This document shows, in pieces, positions 1-9,911 of a stretch of 64,000 nt of DNA. The notes under the pieces are model-generated. The model was not told the origin of the DNA. It searched no databases and was given only the letters and a program-made list of their open reading frames with translations. How positions within the stretch are numbered: position 1 is the stretch's first letter; every line of letters begins with the position of its first letter. Position numbers and translations under genes: made by a program. The stretch comes from Lutibacter sp. (GTDB lineage: Bacteria; Bacteroidota; Bacteroidia; Flavobacteriales; Flavobacteriaceae): positions 211,066 to 275,065 of the forward strand of contig NZ_JAEINV010000003.1 in the NCBI RefSeq assembly GCF_016342705.1, given 5' to 3'.

Positions 1-58
1 AAAAGCTGTAGTTCAATTAGTTGAGGGTAATAATATTGATTTTTATAGCAATATATAA
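1..58 (+). CDS. rplW: 50S ribosomal protein L23 (uL23), C-terminal end only
   Basis: An open frame runs in from the left edge and ends at a TAA 12 bases before rplB. It encodes the last 18 residues (KAVVQLVEGNNIDFYSNI), which resemble the C-terminus of Bacteroidota L23. The position just upstream of rplB is where rplW sits in the S10 operon, so order and sequence agree. The start lies outside the window. Confidence 0.8.
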   Translation, partial: KAVVQLVEGNNIDFYSNI

Positions 59-70
59 GAAGGATAAAAA

Positions 71-895
71 ATGTCAGTTAGAAAATTAAAACCAATAACA
101 CCAGGTCAGCGTTTTAGAGTAGTAAATGGGTTCGACACCATTACTACTGATAAGCCGGAAAAAAGCTTAATAGCTCCGAATAAAAGATCTGGAGGTCGTA
201 ATAATAGAGGTAAAATGACAATGCGCTACATAGGTGGTGGGCATAAGAAACAATACCGTATTATTGATTTTAAAAGAAATAAAAATGGTGTTCCAGGAAC
301 CGTGAAAACAATAGAGTACGATCCAAATCGTACAGCTTTTATTGCATTATTGCATTATGCTGATGGTGATAAAAGATATATTATTGCACAAAACGGATTA
401 AAGGTTGGACAGGTTGTAATTTCTGGTGAAGGAGCTACTCCGGATGTTGGAAACACAATGTTGTTGAGCCAAATTCCATTAGGGACAACAATTTCTTGTA
501 TTGAGTTACATCCTGGTCAAGGAGCTGTATTAGCACGTAGTGCTGGTTCTTTTGCTCAGTTAATGGCTAGAGATGGTAAATACGCTACTGTGAAATTACC
601 TTCTGGAGAAACTAGAATGATTCTATTAACTTGTTCAGCGACAATTGGAGTTGTATCAAATTCAGATCATCAGTTATTAGTTTCTGGAAAAGCAGGTAGA
701 TCTCGTTGGTTAGGAAGAAGACCACGTACAAGACCAGTTGTAATGAACCCTGTTGATCACCCAATGGGTGGTGGAGAAGGTAAATCTTCTGGAGGTCATC
801 CAAGATCAAGAAAAGGAATTCCTGCTAAAGGATTCAAAACTAGGTCTAAGACTAAAGCGAGTAATAAATATATTATAGAACGTAGAAAAAAATAA
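71..895 (+). CDS. rplB: 50S ribosomal protein L2 (uL2)
   Basis: Primary 23S rRNA-binding protein near the peptidyl-transferase centre, needed for subunit association. The 274-residue length is normal for the family. The C-terminal segment contains [20 protein letters not shown], the conserved L2 signature including the histidine that reaches toward the active site. The ATG lies 12 bases after rplW, with rpsS 7 bases downstream, so it is translated within the S10 operon. Identification is secure. Confidence 0.99.
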   Translation: MSVRKLKPITPGQRFRVVNGFDTITTDKPEKSLIAPNKRSGGRNNRGKMTMRYIGGGHKKQYRIIDFKRNKNGVPGTVKTIEYDPNRTAFIALLHYADGDKRYIIAQNGLKVGQVVISGEGATPDVGNTMLLSQIPLGTTISCIELHPGQGAVLARSAGSFAQLMARDGKYATVKLPSGETRMILLTCSATIGVVSNSDHQLLVSGKAGRSRWLGRRPRTRPVVMNPVDHPMGGGEGKSSGGHPRSRKGIPAKGFKTRSKTKASNKYIIERRKK

Positions 896-902
896 TTGAT
901 AT

Positions 903-1184
903 ATGGCACGTTCATTAAAAAAAGGACCTTACGTTGCTCTTCAACTTGAAAAGAAAGTTCAAGAGAAAATAGAATCAGGAAATAAATCAGTTATCAAAAC
1001 TTGGTCGAGATCTTCAATGATTACACCAGATTTTGTTGGACAAACAATAGCTGTTCATAACGGACGTCAGTTTGTTCCTGTATATGTTACTGAAAACATG
1101 GTAGGGCATAAGTTAGGAGAGTTTTCACCAACACGTTCTTACAGAGGACATGGTGCTGACAGAAAAAATAAAGGAAAAAAATAG
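903..1184 (+). CDS. rpsS: 30S ribosomal protein S19 (uS19)
   Basis: Small-subunit head protein that binds 16S rRNA with S13. Its 93 residues match the family length, and the motif [20 protein letters not shown] followed by GEFSPTR is diagnostic. The basic C-terminus ([10 protein letters not shown]) is typical. It starts 7 bases after rplB and is followed by rplV after 9 bases, in conserved operon order. Confidence 0.99.
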   Translation: MARSLKKGPYVALQLEKKVQEKIESGNKSVIKTWSRSSMITPDFVGQTIAVHNGRQFVPVYVTENMVGHKLGEFSPTRSYRGHGADRKNKGKK

Positions 1185-1193
1185 TAGGTAATC

Positions 1194-1598
1194 ATGGGAG
1201 TTCGAAAAAAAATAAGAGCACAACAGATAAAAGAAGAGAAAAAGCAAGTAGCTTTTGCTAAGCTTACAGGTTGTCCTACATCACCAAGAAAAATGCGTTT
1301 AGTTGCAGATTTAGTAAGAGGAGTGGAAGTTGAGAAAGCTTTACAAATCTTAAAATTTAATGTGAAAGAATCGTCAATTAATCTTGAGAAATTATTATTG
1401 AGTGCTATTGCAAATTGGCAAGCAAAAAACGAAGGTTCAAATATTGAAGATGCAGGTTTATTTGTAAAAGAAATATTTGTGGATAGCGCAGGAATGTTAA
1501 AAAGATTAAGACCAGCACCACAAGGTCGTGCACACAGAATTAGAAAACGTTCTAATCATGTGACTTTAGTCTTAGGAAGTAAAAACGTTAGCAATTAA
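1194..1598 (+). CDS. rplV: 50S ribosomal protein L22 (uL22)
   Basis: Large-subunit protein whose long beta-hairpin lines the nascent-peptide exit tunnel. The hairpin tip region [20 protein letters not shown] and the N-terminal [14 protein letters not shown] helix are both visible. At 134 residues it is a little longer than the E. coli protein because of a basic N-terminal extension, which is common in Bacteroidota. The order rpsS-rplV-rpsC is conserved. Confidence 0.99.
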   Translation: MGVRKKIRAQQIKEEKKQVAFAKLTGCPTSPRKMRLVADLVRGVEVEKALQILKFNVKESSINLEKLLLSAIANWQAKNEGSNIEDAGLFVKEIFVDSAGMLKRLRPAPQGRAHRIRKRSNHVTLVLGSKNVSN

Positions 1599-1610
1599 TT
1601 ATAAGTAGAA

Positions 1611-2333
1611 ATGGGACAAAAAACAAATCCAATAGGAAATCGTTTAGGAATTATCAGAGGATGGGATTCTAACTGGTATGGAGGAAGAAACTACGGAGAT
1701 AAAATTGCTGAAGATGATAAGATAAGAAGGTATGTTAATGCCAGATTATCTAAAGCAAGTGTTTCAACTGTAATTATTGAGCGTACACTTAAACTTGTAA
1801 CCGTTACTATCACTACAGCTAGGCCTGGTATTATTATTGGGAAAGGCGGACAAGAGGTAGACAAGTTAAAAGAAGAGCTTAAAAAAATTACCGGTAAAGA
1901 AGTTCAGATAAATATATTTGAAATTAAACGTCCAGAACTAGATGCTCGTTTAGTTGGTGCAAGTATTGCTCGTCAAATTGAGAATAGAATCTCGTATAGA
2001 AGAGCTATTAAAATGGCAATTGCAGCAACAATGCGTATGAATGCAGAAGGTATTAAAGTTCAAATTTCAGGCCGTTTAAATGGTGCTGAGATGGCACGTT
2101 CTGAACATTATAAAGAAGGAAGAATTCCACTTTCTACTTTTAGAGCCGATATTGATTATGCTCTTGTTGAAGCTCATACTACTTATGGCCGTTTGGGTGT
2201 AAAAGTATGGATTATGAAAGGCGAAGTTTATGGAAAAAGAGAATTATCACCTTTAGTGGGTCTTTCTAAAAAAGAAGGAAAAGGAGAAGGTAGAGGAAAC
2301 TCGAAAAAGTCACAAACTCGTAGAAGAAAATAA
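1611..2333 (+). CDS. rpsC: 30S ribosomal protein S3 (uS3)
   Basis: Head protein of the small subunit at the mRNA entry site. A type II KH domain is marked by [16 protein letters not shown] (the GxxG loop), followed by the C-terminal S3 domain containing [20 protein letters not shown]. The 240 residues end in a basic Lys/Arg/Ser tail. The ATG is 12 bases after rplV. Confidence 0.99.
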   Translation: MGQKTNPIGNRLGIIRGWDSNWYGGRNYGDKIAEDDKIRRYVNARLSKASVSTVIIERTLKLVTVTITTARPGIIIGKGGQEVDKLKEELKKITGKEVQINIFEIKRPELDARLVGASIARQIENRISYRRAIKMAIAATMRMNAEGIKVQISGRLNGAEMARSEHYKEGRIPLSTFRADIDYALVEAHTTYGRLGVKVWIMKGEVYGKRELSPLVGLSKKEGKGEGRGNSKKSQTRRRK

Positions 2334-2355
2334 TATTTAAAATTTACAAGGTAAA

Positions 2356-2784
2356 ATGTTACAGCCAAAGAGAGTTAAATATCGTAAAGTACAGAAAGGA
2401 AAGGGACAAATGACTGGAGATTCACAAAGAGGGCACCAACTTTCTAATGGAATGTTTGGTATCAAAGCTTTGGAACAAGACTTACTTACATCTCGTCAAA
2501 TTGAAGCAGCTCGTATTGCAGCGACTCGACATATGAAAAGGGAAGGACAATTATGGATTAAAATATTTCCGGACAAGCCTATTACCAAAAAACCATTAGA
2601 AGTACGTATGGGTAAAGGTAAAGGAGCACCAGAATATTTTGTAGCCGTAGTGAAACCAGGAAGAATAATGTTTGAGGTAGGTGGAGTATCTATGGAAATT
2701 GCAAAAGAAGCTTTACGTTTAGCAGCGCAAAAATTGCCTGTTAAGACTAAGTTTATTGTAGCTCGAGATTTTGATAACGCTTAA
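2356..2784 (+). CDS. rplP: 50S ribosomal protein L16 (uL16)
   Basis: Large-subunit protein near the A-site tRNA elbow. The N-terminus [16 protein letters not shown] and the segments [20 protein letters not shown] and [19 protein letters not shown] are family signatures. Its 142 residues are standard. It lies between rpsC and rpmC in the expected order. Confidence 0.99.
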   Translation: MLQPKRVKYRKVQKGKGQMTGDSQRGHQLSNGMFGIKALEQDLLTSRQIEAARIAATRHMKREGQLWIKIFPDKPITKKPLEVRMGKGKGAPEYFVAVVKPGRIMFEVGGVSMEIAKEALRLAAQKLPVKTKFIVARDFDNA

Positions 2785-2799
2785 TAACCGATTAAAGAA

Positions 2800-2991
2800 A
2801 TGAAACAATCAGAAATTAAAGGATTATCAACGGAAGAGTTACAAGAGAAACTTGGAAGTTTAAAGAAAAGTTATACAGACCTAAAAATGGCTCATACTAT
2901 TTCGCCATTGGAAACACCAATGCAATTAAGAGCCCTTAGAAAATCTGTAGCACGTGTGGCAACAGAATTAACTAAAAGAGAATTACAATAA
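2800..2991 (+). CDS. rpmC: 50S ribosomal protein L29 (uL29)
   Basis: Short two-helix protein (63 residues) at the rim of the exit tunnel, next to L23, where trigger factor docks. The pattern MKQSEIKGLSTEELQEKLG followed by the RALRKSVARVATEL helix fits L29. It starts 15 bases after rplP and precedes rpsQ, as in the S10/spc operons of other bacteria. Confidence 0.97.
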   Translation: MKQSEIKGLSTEELQEKLGSLKKSYTDLKMAHTISPLETPMQLRALRKSVARVATELTKRELQ

Positions 2992-3010
2992 TTGTATTCA
3001 GAAGTAAAAG

Positions 3011-3268
3011 ATGGAAAAAAGAAATCTTAGAAAAGAGAGAATAGGTGTAGTTTCAAGCAATAAAATGGAGAAATCTATTGTTGTTTCTGAAGTTAAAAAA
3101 GTGAAGCACCCTATGTACGGTAAATTCGTGTTAAATACTAAAAAGTATGTTGCGCACGATGAGAAAAATGATTGCAATATTGGAGATACTGTTAGAATAA
3201 TGGAAACACGTCCAATGAGTAAATCTAAACGTTGGAGATTAGTAGAAATCCTAGAAAGAGCAAAATAA
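3011..3268 (+). CDS. rpsQ: 30S ribosomal protein S17 (uS17)
   Basis: OB-fold small-subunit protein binding 16S rRNA helix 11. The conserved strand [20 protein letters not shown] and the segment [18 protein letters not shown] are clear. Length is 85 residues. It is followed after one base by rplN, marking the start of spc-type gene order. The 96-residue ORF on the opposite strand is a shadow. Confidence 0.99.
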   Translation: MEKRNLRKERIGVVSSNKMEKSIVVSEVKKVKHPMYGKFVLNTKKYVAHDEKNDCNIGDTVRIMETRPMSKSKRWRLVEILERAK

Positions 3269-3269
3269 T

Positions 3270-3638
3270 ATGTTACAGACAGAATCAAGATTACGAGTAG
3301 CAGATAATACTGGAGCTAAAGAAGTTTTAGTTATCCGCGTTTTAGGAGGAACCAAAAAACGTTATGCGTCAATTGGAGATAAAATTGTTGTAGCAGTTAA
3401 AGATGCTACTCCAAATGGATCTATTAAAAAAGGCCAAGTTGCAAAAGCGGTAGTTGTTAGAACGAAAAAAGAAATTAGAAGAAAAGACGGGTCTTACATT
3501 CGTTTTGATGACAATGCTTGTGTATTGTTAGATGCTTCTGAGCAAATGAAAGGGACTCGTGTATTCGGTCCTGTTGCAAGAGAACTTCGTGAAAAACAAT
3601 TTATGAAGATTGTATCATTAGCACCTGAAGTGCTTTAA
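3270..3638 (+). CDS. rplN: 50S ribosomal protein L14 (uL14)
   Basis: Large-subunit protein at the subunit interface, forming bridge B8 and contacting L19; it is also the RsfS silencing-factor site. The 122-residue length is invariant in bacteria. Signatures are [20 protein letters not shown] and the C-terminal [22 protein letters not shown]. It begins one base after the rpsQ stop. Confidence 0.99.
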   Translation: MLQTESRLRVADNTGAKEVLVIRVLGGTKKRYASIGDKIVVAVKDATPNGSIKKGQVAKAVVVRTKKEIRRKDGSYIRFDDNACVLLDASEQMKGTRVFGPVARELREKQFMKIVSLAPEVL

Positions 3639-3650
3639 AACTTATAAATT

Positions 3651-3956
3651 ATGAAGTTAAAGATAAAATCAGGAGATACTGTTAGAGTAATGGCAGGAGA
3701 CCATAAAGGTGAAGAAGGAAAAATAGTTACTATTTTTTCAAGTAAAAACAGAGCAATTGTAGAAGGTGTCAATATGATATCAAAACATACAAAACCTAGT
3801 GCACAAAGTCCTCAAGGGGGAATTGTGAAAAAAGAAGCTTCTATTCATATTTCAAATTTAATGCTTATCGAAAATGGTACTGCAGTTAAAGTTGGATTTA
3901 GAACTGAAGGTGATAAGAAAGTTAGGTTTTCTAAAAAATCTGATAAAGCAATTTAG
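3651..3956 (+). CDS. rplX: 50S ribosomal protein L24 (uL24)
   Basis: Early 50S assembly protein with an N-terminal KOW motif ([20 protein letters not shown]). At 101 residues it has normal family length, with the second conserved segment [19 protein letters not shown]. It lies between rplN and rplE in universal spc order. Confidence 0.98.
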   Translation: MKLKIKSGDTVRVMAGDHKGEEGKIVTIFSSKNRAIVEGVNMISKHTKPSAQSPQGGIVKKEASIHISNLMLIENGTAVKVGFRTEGDKKVRFSKKSDKAI

Positions 3957-3958
3957 TT

Positions 3959-4510
3959 ATGGCTTATATACCAAGACTTAAAGAAGAGTATAACAGTAGA
4001 GTAATAGGTGCTCTAACTGAAGAATTCAGTTACAAAAATGTAATGCAAGTTCCAAAACTACAAAAAATTGTAGTTAGTAAAGGAGTTGGTGCTGCAGTAG
4101 CTGACAAGAAATTAATTGATTACGCTGTTGAAGAACTGACTAAAATTACTGGTCAAAAAGCATTATCAACTATATCTAAAAAAGACGTTGCAACTTTTAA
4201 ATTACGTAAAGGAATGCCAATTGGCGCTAAAGTAACTTTAAGAGGTGATAAAATGTATGAATTTTTAGATAGATTGGTAACTTCATCATTACCTCGTGTA
4301 AGAGATTTCAGCGGAATTAAAGCAAATGGTTTTGACGGAAGAGGAAACTATAATTTAGGTATTACTGAACAAATCATTTTTCCGGAAATTGATATTGATA
4401 AAGTAAACAAAATTAGTGGTATGGATATTACTTTTGTAACATCTGCAAATACTGATAAAGAAGCAAAATCATTATTAACGGAATTAGGTTTACCATTTAA
4501 AAATAATTAA
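3959..4510 (+). CDS. rplE: 50S ribosomal protein L5 (uL5)
   Basis: 5S rRNA-binding protein of the central protuberance, contacting P-site tRNA. The 183 residues include the family segment [20 protein letters not shown] and the [15 protein letters not shown] stretch. It starts two bases after rplX and ends three bases before rpsN. Confidence 0.99.
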   Translation: MAYIPRLKEEYNSRVIGALTEEFSYKNVMQVPKLQKIVVSKGVGAAVADKKLIDYAVEELTKITGQKALSTISKKDVATFKLRKGMPIGAKVTLRGDKMYEFLDRLVTSSLPRVRDFSGIKANGFDGRGNYNLGITEQIIFPEIDIDKVNKISGMDITFVTSANTDKEAKSLLTELGLPFKNN

Positions 4511-4513
4511 GGA

Positions 4514-4783
4514 ATGGCTAAAGAATCAATGAAAGCCCGTGAGGTTAAGAGAAAAAAGGTTGTTGCAAAATATGCTGAAAAACGCAAAGCTTTAAAAGAA
4601 GCTGGTGATTATGAAGCATTACAAAAACTTCCTAAAAATGCATCTCCAATTCGTGTACATAACCGTTGTAAATTAACGGGAAGACCTAAAGGATATATGA
4701 GACAATTTGGTATTTCACGTGTAACATTCCGTGAAATGGCTAACCAAGGTTTAATTCCAGGAGTTAGAAAAGCTAGCTGGTAA
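4514..4783 (+). CDS. rpsN: 30S ribosomal protein S14 (uS14), zinc-free long form
   Basis: Small-subunit head protein. The 89-residue length and [20 protein letters not shown] followed by [11 protein letters not shown] identify S14. Only one cysteine is present at the site where the zinc-binding form has CxxC pairs, so this is the long C-minus type that does not need zinc. The gene is three bases after rplE. Confidence 0.98.
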   Translation: MAKESMKAREVKRKKVVAKYAEKRKALKEAGDYEALQKLPKNASPIRVHNRCKLTGRPKGYMRQFGISRVTFREMANQGLIPGVRKASW

Positions 4784-4845
4784 AATTATAAATTGGTTTT
4801 AGGTTCAATAAACAATTGAAAACCAAAACCGCAAAATTAAATAAA

Positions 4846-5244
4846 ATGATTACAGATCCAATCGCAGATTATCTAACTAGAGTTAGAAATGCTATTATGG
4901 CAGGGCACAGAATTGTTGAAATTCCAGCTTCTAAAATTAAAAAAGAAATAACTAAGATTTTATTCGATCAAGGTTATATTTTAAGCTACAAGTTTGAGGA
5001 CAATAAGGTTCAAGGAACTATTAAAATAGCTTTGAAATATGATAAGGCTACTAAATCTTCAGTAATTAAAAAATTACAAAGAGTTAGTACACCAGGTTTA
5101 AGAAAATATGTTGGGGCTACTGAAATGCCTCGTGTATTAAATGGTTTAGGTATTGCTATAGTTTCTACATCTCGTGGTGTAATGACTGGTAAAATGGCTA
5201 CCCAAGAGCATGTTGGTGGAGAAGTTTTATGTTACGTATATTAA
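4846..5244 (+). CDS. rpsH: 30S ribosomal protein S8 (uS8)
   Basis: Central-domain 16S rRNA-binding protein, a key assembly protein and, in E. coli, the spc operon repressor. I place the start at the ATG giving MITDPIADYLTRVRNA (132 residues), because S8 proteins begin at this motif; the ORF track extends to an upstream TTG that adds ten residues with no family counterpart. The C-terminus STSRGVMTGKMATQEHVGGE is diagnostic. Confidence 0.98.
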   Translation: MITDPIADYLTRVRNAIMAGHRIVEIPASKIKKEITKILFDQGYILSYKFEDNKVQGTIKIALKYDKATKSSVIKKLQRVSTPGLRKYVGATEMPRVLNGLGIAIVSTSRGVMTGKMATQEHVGGEVLCYVY

Positions 5245-5261
5245 TAAAGAACTAAACAAAG

Positions 5262-5807
5262 ATGTCAAGAATAGGAAATAATCCAATTGCTTTACCAAAA
5301 GATGTTACATTTGATATTAAAGAAAATGTAGTAACCGTAAAAGGCAAATTGGGAGAGTTAACTCAGGAATTAGCAGGAGATATTACTGTTAAAGTTGAAG
5401 ATGGTAACGTTGTTTTAGTACGTCCATCAGATAGTAAAGACCATAAAGCAAAACATGGTTTATACAGAGCTTTATTAAACAATATGATTACAGGTGTTTC
5501 AACAGGATGGTCTAAACAATTAGAACTTGTTGGAGTAGGATATAGAGCAAGTAATCAAGGTCAAGTACTTGATTTAGCTTTAGGTTTTTCTCACAATATT
5601 GTGTTAGAATTAGCTCCTGAAATTAAAGTTGAAACCATTTCAGAAAAAGGAAAAAATCCAATTATTAAATTAACTTCTTTTGACAAACAACTTGTTGGAG
5701 CAGTTGCAGCTAAGATTCGTTCTTTCCGTGCACCAGAACCATACAAAGGAAAAGGTGTTAAATTTGTTGGAGAAATATTAAGAAGAAAAGCAGGTAAATC
5801 TGCATAA
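5262..5807 (+). CDS. rplF: 50S ribosomal protein L6 (uL6)
   Basis: Large-subunit protein near the sarcin-ricin loop and GTPase factor site. It has two similar alpha/beta domains; the start [15 protein letters not shown] and the C-terminal [20 protein letters not shown] are typical. The 181 residues fit the family. It lies between rpsH and rplR in conserved order. Confidence 0.99.
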   Translation: MSRIGNNPIALPKDVTFDIKENVVTVKGKLGELTQELAGDITVKVEDGNVVLVRPSDSKDHKAKHGLYRALLNNMITGVSTGWSKQLELVGVGYRASNQGQVLDLALGFSHNIVLELAPEIKVETISEKGKNPIIKLTSFDKQLVGAVAAKIRSFRAPEPYKGKGVKFVGEILRRKAGKSA

Positions 5808-5821
5808 TAATTAAGTATATT

Positions 5822-6175
5822 ATGGCATTATCAAAGCTTGAAAGAAGAGTTAGAATTAAACACAGAATTAGAAAAGTAGTATTTGGTACTGCTGATCAAC
5901 CAAGATTATCTGTGTTTAGAAGTAATAAAGAAATTTATGCTCAGTTAGTTGATGATAATTCAGGTACTACTATTGTATCTGTATCATCTAGAGATAAAGA
6001 AATCGATGCAAAAGGAACAAAAATTGAAGTAGCTAAATTAGTAGGTAAAAGTATTGCTGAAAAAGCTGTGAAAGTTGGAGTATCAAATGTAGCATTCGAT
6101 AGAAATGGATTTTTGTATCACGGAAGAGTGAAAGCTCTAGCAGACGCTGCAAGAGAAGCAGGTTTAAAATTTTAG
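5822..6175 (+). CDS. rplR: 50S ribosomal protein L18 (uL18)
   Basis: Binds 5S rRNA together with L5. The conserved [18 protein letters not shown] and [20 protein letters not shown] segments are visible in a protein of 117 residues, the usual bacterial size. It ends six bases before rpsE. Confidence 0.99.
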   Translation: MALSKLERRVRIKHRIRKVVFGTADQPRLSVFRSNKEIYAQLVDDNSGTTIVSVSSRDKEIDAKGTKIEVAKLVGKSIAEKAVKVGVSNVAFDRNGFLYHGRVKALADAAREAGLKF

Positions 6176-6181
6176 TAAATT

Positions 6182-6706
6182 ATGTATCAGAAATACAATA
6201 ACGTAGAAAGAGTAAAACCTAGTGGGTTAGAACTACAAGATCACTTAGTTGGAGTACAAAGAGTTACTAAAGTAACAAAAGGTGGTAGGGCATTTGGATT
6301 TTCAGCTATTGTTGTAGTTGGAGATGGAAATGGTGTAGTTGGACATGGATTAGGTAAATCTAAAGATGTTGCCTCTGCTATTGCAAAAGCAATTGAAGAC
6401 GCAAAGAAAAACTTAGTAAGAGTACCTTTGTTTAAACAAACATTACCTCACGAACAAAAAGGTAAATTTGGTGGAGCAAAAGTATTTTTAAAACCAGCTT
6501 CACATGGTACTGGAGTAATTGCAGGTGGTGCAGTTCGTGCGGTACTTGAGTCAGTTGGTGTACACGATGTACTTTCTAAATCTCAAGGATCTTCAAACCC
6601 TCATAATGTGGTAAAAGCAACGTTTGATGCTTTATTACAATTAAGAAGTGCTAGTATGATCGCTCAAGAGAGAGGAATTTCTTTAGAAAAATTATTCAAA
6701 GGATAA
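6182..6706 (+). CDS. rpsE: 30S ribosomal protein S5 (uS5)
   Basis: Small-subunit protein at the mRNA entry tunnel that affects translational accuracy. The N-terminal double-stranded-RNA-binding-like domain carries [20 protein letters not shown] and [10 protein letters not shown]. The C-terminal domain contains the [20 protein letters not shown] segment. Length is 174 residues. It is followed by rpmD after 12 bases. Confidence 0.99.
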   Translation: MYQKYNNVERVKPSGLELQDHLVGVQRVTKVTKGGRAFGFSAIVVVGDGNGVVGHGLGKSKDVASAIAKAIEDAKKNLVRVPLFKQTLPHEQKGKFGGAKVFLKPASHGTGVIAGGAVRAVLESVGVHDVLSKSQGSSNPHNVVKATFDALLQLRSASMIAQERGISLEKLFKG

Positions 6707-6718
6707 AACAAGGAGAAG

Positions 6719-6901
6719 ATGGCAAAAATTAGAGTTACTCAAGTAAAAAGTAAAATTAGACGTCCAAAAAGTCAAAAGGCAACTTTGGAAGCACTAGGAT
6801 TACGTAAAATGAATCAAGTAGTGGAGCATGAAGCTACTCCTTCAATCCTTGGAATGGTAAATACAGTTAAACACTTAATTTCTGTTGAAGAAGTTAAATA
6901 A
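6719..6901 (+). CDS. rpmD: 50S ribosomal protein L30 (uL30)
   Basis: Small (60 residues) large-subunit protein. It shows the family pattern IRVTQVKSKIRRPKSQKATL followed by ALGLRKMNQVVEHEATPSIL. It sits between rpsE and rplO as expected for the spc operon. Confidence 0.98.
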   Translation: MAKIRVTQVKSKIRRPKSQKATLEALGLRKMNQVVEHEATPSILGMVNTVKHLISVEEVK

Positions 6902-6913
6902 CATATTTAAGAA

Positions 6914-7366
6914 ATGACATTAAATAACTTACAACCTGCAGAAGGATCAGTTAAAAATCAAGGTAAACGTATAGGTAGAGGTCAAGGATCTGGTAAAGGA
7001 GGTACAGCTACGAAAGGACACAAAGGACAAAAATCACGTTCTGGATATTCTAAGAAAGTTGGTTTTGAAGGAGGTCAAATGCCTTTACAAAGACGTGTGC
7101 CTAAATTTGGTTTTAAAAATATTAATCGTAAGGAATATGTGGGTGTGAACTTACATAAATTACAAGAATTAATAGATAATAATATTATTACAGATACTGT
7201 AACTTTAGATATTTTAATTGAAAATAGATTAGCCGGTAAAAATGACCTAGTTAAAATATTAGGAAATGGCGAATTAAAAGGTAAATTAAATATAAAAGTT
7301 CATAAATTTACAGCTACTGCTAAAGAAGCTATTGAAAAATTAGGCGGTACAGCAGAAACAATATAA
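6914..7366 (+). CDS. rplO: 50S ribosomal protein L15 (uL15)
   Basis: Late-assembling 50S protein that reaches into the 23S core. The glycine/lysine-rich N-terminus RIGRGQGSGKGGTATKGHKG and the GFEGGQMPLQRRVPKFGF segment are diagnostic. The 150-residue length is normal. It lies directly ahead of secY, the standard arrangement that couples ribosome and translocon synthesis. Confidence 0.99.
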   Translation: MTLNNLQPAEGSVKNQGKRIGRGQGSGKGGTATKGHKGQKSRSGYSKKVGFEGGQMPLQRRVPKFGFKNINRKEYVGVNLHKLQELIDNNIITDTVTLDILIENRLAGKNDLVKILGNGELKGKLNIKVHKFTATAKEAIEKLGGTAETI

Positions 7367-7378
7367 TATTTAAGTAAG

Positions 7379-8713
7379 ATGAAAAAATTTATACAAACCA
7401 TTAAAGACATTTGGACAATAGAAGAACTTAGAAATAAGATTTTATTGACACTTGGGTTTATGGCTATTTATCGTTTTGCTGCTCAAATACCACTTCCTGG
7501 AATTGATATCACTGCTGCTCAGGCTGCATTACATAATCAAACTAGTGGAGGTGGAATTTTAGGTTTACTTGATATGTTTACCGGAGGTGCTTTTGCGAGA
7601 GCTTCTGTTGTAGCGTTAGGTATTATGCCTTATATTTCTGCATCTATTGTTGTTCAGTTAATGGGAATTGCTGTTCCTTATTTACAAAAACTTCAAAAGG
7701 ATGGAGAAAGTGGAAGAAAAAAAATCAACCAAATTACACGTTGGTTAACAATTGCAATTACAATGGTTCAAGGACCTGCATATATTACAAATATTTATCA
7801 ATTAATTCCTTCCTCTGCATTTTACATTAGTGGTAGTATGTTTTGGTTATCATCTATGGTAATTTTAACAGCTGGAACAATATTTGCAATGTGGTTGGGT
7901 GAAAAAATTACTGATAAAGGAATTGGTAACGGTATTTCGTTATTAATTATGATTGGTATTATTGCACGTTTTCCTGGAGCTTTTATTCAAGAAGCGGTAT
8001 CAAAAATTTCAGCATCAAATGGTGGTTTAATTATGATACTTATTGAGGTAATTATATGGTTCTTAGTGATTATGGTTTGTGTTTATTTAGTGACTGCTGT
8101 TCGACGAATTGCTGTACAGTATGCTAGAAAAACAGTGGCTGGAAATATTAATAGCGTTGCTGGATCAAGGGATTATTTACCTTTAAAATTGAATTCATCT
8201 GGAGTAATGCCAATTATTTTTGCTCAGGCAATTATGTTTGCACCTGCGTTATTAGCTAGGTCTGATAATGAAGTAATTAAATCTATTGGGATTGAATTTT
8301 CTAATATGTTTGGTTTATGGTATAATTTGTTATTTGCATTTTTAATTATAATTTTTAGTTACTTTTACACTGCAATTACAATACCTACCAATAAAATGGC
8401 AGATGATTTAAAACGTAGTGGAGGATTTATCCCTGGAATTAGACCTGGAAAAGATACTGGAGAAATGTTAGATAGAATATTATCATTAATAACATTTCCG
8501 GGTTCGTTATTTTTAGCGTTAGTGGCAATTTTGCCTTCTATTGTTATCAATTTTGGATTAACACAGGGATGGGCATTATTTTATGGAGGTACATCATTAT
8601 TGATTATGGTTGGAGTTGCAATAGATACTATTCAACAAATCAATTCTCATTTATTGAATCGTCACTATGATGGTTTAATGAAAAAAGGAACTAAAAGAAA
8701 ATCATTAGCATAA
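7379..8713 (+). CDS. secY: Protein translocase subunit SecY
   Basis: Channel-forming inner-membrane subunit of the Sec translocon, which exports unfolded proteins and inserts membrane proteins. At 444 residues with about ten hydrophobic segments it matches the family. The motifs [10 protein letters not shown], the second helix [14 protein letters not shown] and the cytosolic loop [11 protein letters not shown] are conserved. It overlaps infA by one base (TAATG), indicating translational coupling. Confidence 0.99.
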   Translation: MKKFIQTIKDIWTIEELRNKILLTLGFMAIYRFAAQIPLPGIDITAAQAALHNQTSGGGILGLLDMFTGGAFARASVVALGIMPYISASIVVQLMGIAVPYLQKLQKDGESGRKKINQITRWLTIAITMVQGPAYITNIYQLIPSSAFYISGSMFWLSSMVILTAGTIFAMWLGEKITDKGIGNGISLLIMIGIIARFPGAFIQEAVSKISASNGGLIMILIEVIIWFLVIMVCVYLVTAVRRIAVQYARKTVAGNINSVAGSRDYLPLKLNSSGVMPIIFAQAIMFAPALLARSDNEVIKSIGIEFSNMFGLWYNLLFAFLIIIFSYFYTAITIPTNKMADDLKRSGGFIPGIRPGKDTGEMLDRILSLITFPGSLFLALVAILPSIVINFGLTQGWALFYGGTSLLIMVGVAIDTIQQINSHLLNRHYDGLMKKGTKRKSLA

Positions 8714-8928
8714 TGGCAAAACAATCAGCCATACAACAAGACGGAACGATTACAGAAGCATTATCTAATGCCATGTTTCGTGTGGAGTTGGAAAATGGAC
8801 ACGTGGTAACTGCTCATATTTCAGGAAAAATGCGTATGCATTATATAAAACTTTTACCTGGAGATAAAGTAAAGTTAGAAATGAGTCCATACGATTTAAC
8901 AAAAGCAAGAATTACTTACAGATACTAA
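8713..8928 (+). CDS. infA: Translation initiation factor IF-1
   Basis: OB-fold factor of 71 residues that occupies the ribosomal A site during initiation. The sequence [20 protein letters not shown] followed by [18 protein letters not shown] is standard IF-1. The start ATG shares its first base with the secY stop codon. Its place between secY and rpmJ is the conserved arrangement in many phyla. Confidence 0.99.
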   Translation: MAKQSAIQQDGTITEALSNAMFRVELENGHVVTAHISGKMRMHYIKLLPGDKVKLEMSPYDLTKARITYRY

Positions 8929-8938
8929 AGATAAAACG

Positions 8939-9055
8939 ATGAAAGTTAGAGCATCAGTAAAAAAGAGAAGTGCCGAGTGCAAGATTGTGCGTAGAAAAGG
9001 CAGATTATATGTAATCAACAAAAAAAATCCTAGATTTAAACAAAGACAAGGATAA
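8939..9055 (+). CDS. rpmJ: 50S ribosomal protein L36 (bL36)
   Basis: This 38-residue gene is too short for the ORF track. The ATG is 10 bases after infA and the TAA is two bases before rpsM. The start [20 protein letters not shown] and end NPRFKQRQG identify L36. Only one cysteine remains at the positions that bind zinc in the C-plus form, so this appears to be a zinc-free variant, as is rpsN in the same operon. Confidence 0.97.
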   Translation: MKVRASVKKRSAECKIVRRKGRLYVINKKNPRFKQRQG

Positions 9056-9057
9056 TT

Positions 9058-9432
9058 ATGGCAAGAATAGCAGGTATTGATATTCCAAAAAATAAAAGAG
9101 GTGTTATTGCCTTAACATATATTTTCGGAATTGGAAAAAGCAGAGCTAAAGAAATTTTAGCAATTGCAAAGGTTAATGAAGACACTAAAGTTCAAGATTG
9201 GACTGATGATGAAATTCATAACATTAGAGAACAAGTAGGAACTTACAATATTGAAGGTGAATTACGTTCTGAAATTCAATTAAGTATTAAACGCTTAATG
9301 GATATTGGTTGTTATAGAGGAATCCGTCATAGATCTGGATTACCTTTACGTGGTCAAAGAACTAAGAACAATTCTAGAACTAGAAAAGGTAAGCGTAAAA
9401 CTGTAGCTAATAAGAAAAAAGCAACTAAATAA
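9058..9432 (+). CDS. rpsM: 30S ribosomal protein S13 (uS13)
   Basis: Small-subunit head protein that forms bridges with L5 and the 23S A-site finger, and contacts P-site tRNA by its basic tail. The helix-two-turn-helix start [20 protein letters not shown] and tail [19 protein letters not shown] are diagnostic. Length is 124 residues. It opens the alpha-operon group rpsM-rpsK-rpsD-rpoA-rplQ. Confidence 0.99.
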   Translation: MARIAGIDIPKNKRGVIALTYIFGIGKSRAKEILAIAKVNEDTKVQDWTDDEIHNIREQVGTYNIEGELRSEIQLSIKRLMDIGCYRGIRHRSGLPLRGQRTKNNSRTRKGKRKTVANKKKATK

Positions 9433-9443
9433 TAACTAATATT

Positions 9444-9827
9444 ATGGCGAAAGCAAGTACAAAAAAACGTAAAGTTATTGTTGAGGCAGTTGGTGAAGCA
9501 CATATCACTGCTTCATTCAACAATATTATTATATCACTTACTAATAAAAAAGGTGATGTAATTTCTTGGTCATCAGCTGGGAAAATGGGATTCAGAGGTT
9601 CAAAAAAGAATACTCCTTATGCTGCTCAATTAGCTGCTGAAGATTGTGGTAAAGTTGCCCATGAAGCAGGAATGAGAAAAGTAAAGGTATATGTGAAAGG
9701 ACCAGGTAACGGTAGAGAATCAGCAATTAGATCTATTCACAATTTAGGAATAGAAGTTTCTGAAATTATTGACGTTACTCCATTACCACACAATGGTTGT
9801 AGACCTCCAAAAAGAAGAAGAGTATAA
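9444..9827 (+). CDS. rpsK: 30S ribosomal protein S11 (uS11)
   Basis: Platform protein of the small subunit near the E site and the Shine-Dalgarno helix. Its 127 residues contain [20 protein letters not shown] and the invariant C-terminus [16 protein letters not shown]. An 84-base gap follows before rpsD, the longest gap in this superoperon, and it holds a hairpin annotated separately. Confidence 0.99.
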   Translation: MAKASTKKRKVIVEAVGEAHITASFNNIIISLTNKKGDVISWSSAGKMGFRGSKKNTPYAAQLAAEDCGKVAHEAGMRKVKVYVKGPGNGRESAIRSIHNLGIEVSEIIDVTPLPHNGCRPPKRRRV

Positions 9828-9846
9828 TTATAATAAATTTTAACCG

Positions 9847-9895
9847 ATAGGATTATATGATTATCGAAGGATTAGCCTTAATTCATAATCCCTAT
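9847..9895 (+). promoter_or_regulatory. Hairpin leader upstream of rpsD
   Basis: The arm ATAGGATTAT (9847-9856) pairs with ATAATCCCTAT (9885-9895) with one bulged C. Inside it, GATT (9859-9862) pairs with AATTC and AAGG (9867-9870) pairs with CCTT around the loop ATTAG. No T-run follows, so it is not a terminator. It is the only such structure in the superoperon and lies 16 bases before the rpsD start, where an S4-binding autoregulatory leader could sit. Function is inferred. Confidence 0.5.
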
Positions 9896-9911
9896 TAATT
9901 AACAAAAAGAA

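Noticed and set aside
4816-4845. TTG start extending rpsH by ten residues
   Set aside because: S8 proteins begin at the MITDPIADYL motif; the extra residues match nothing in the family.
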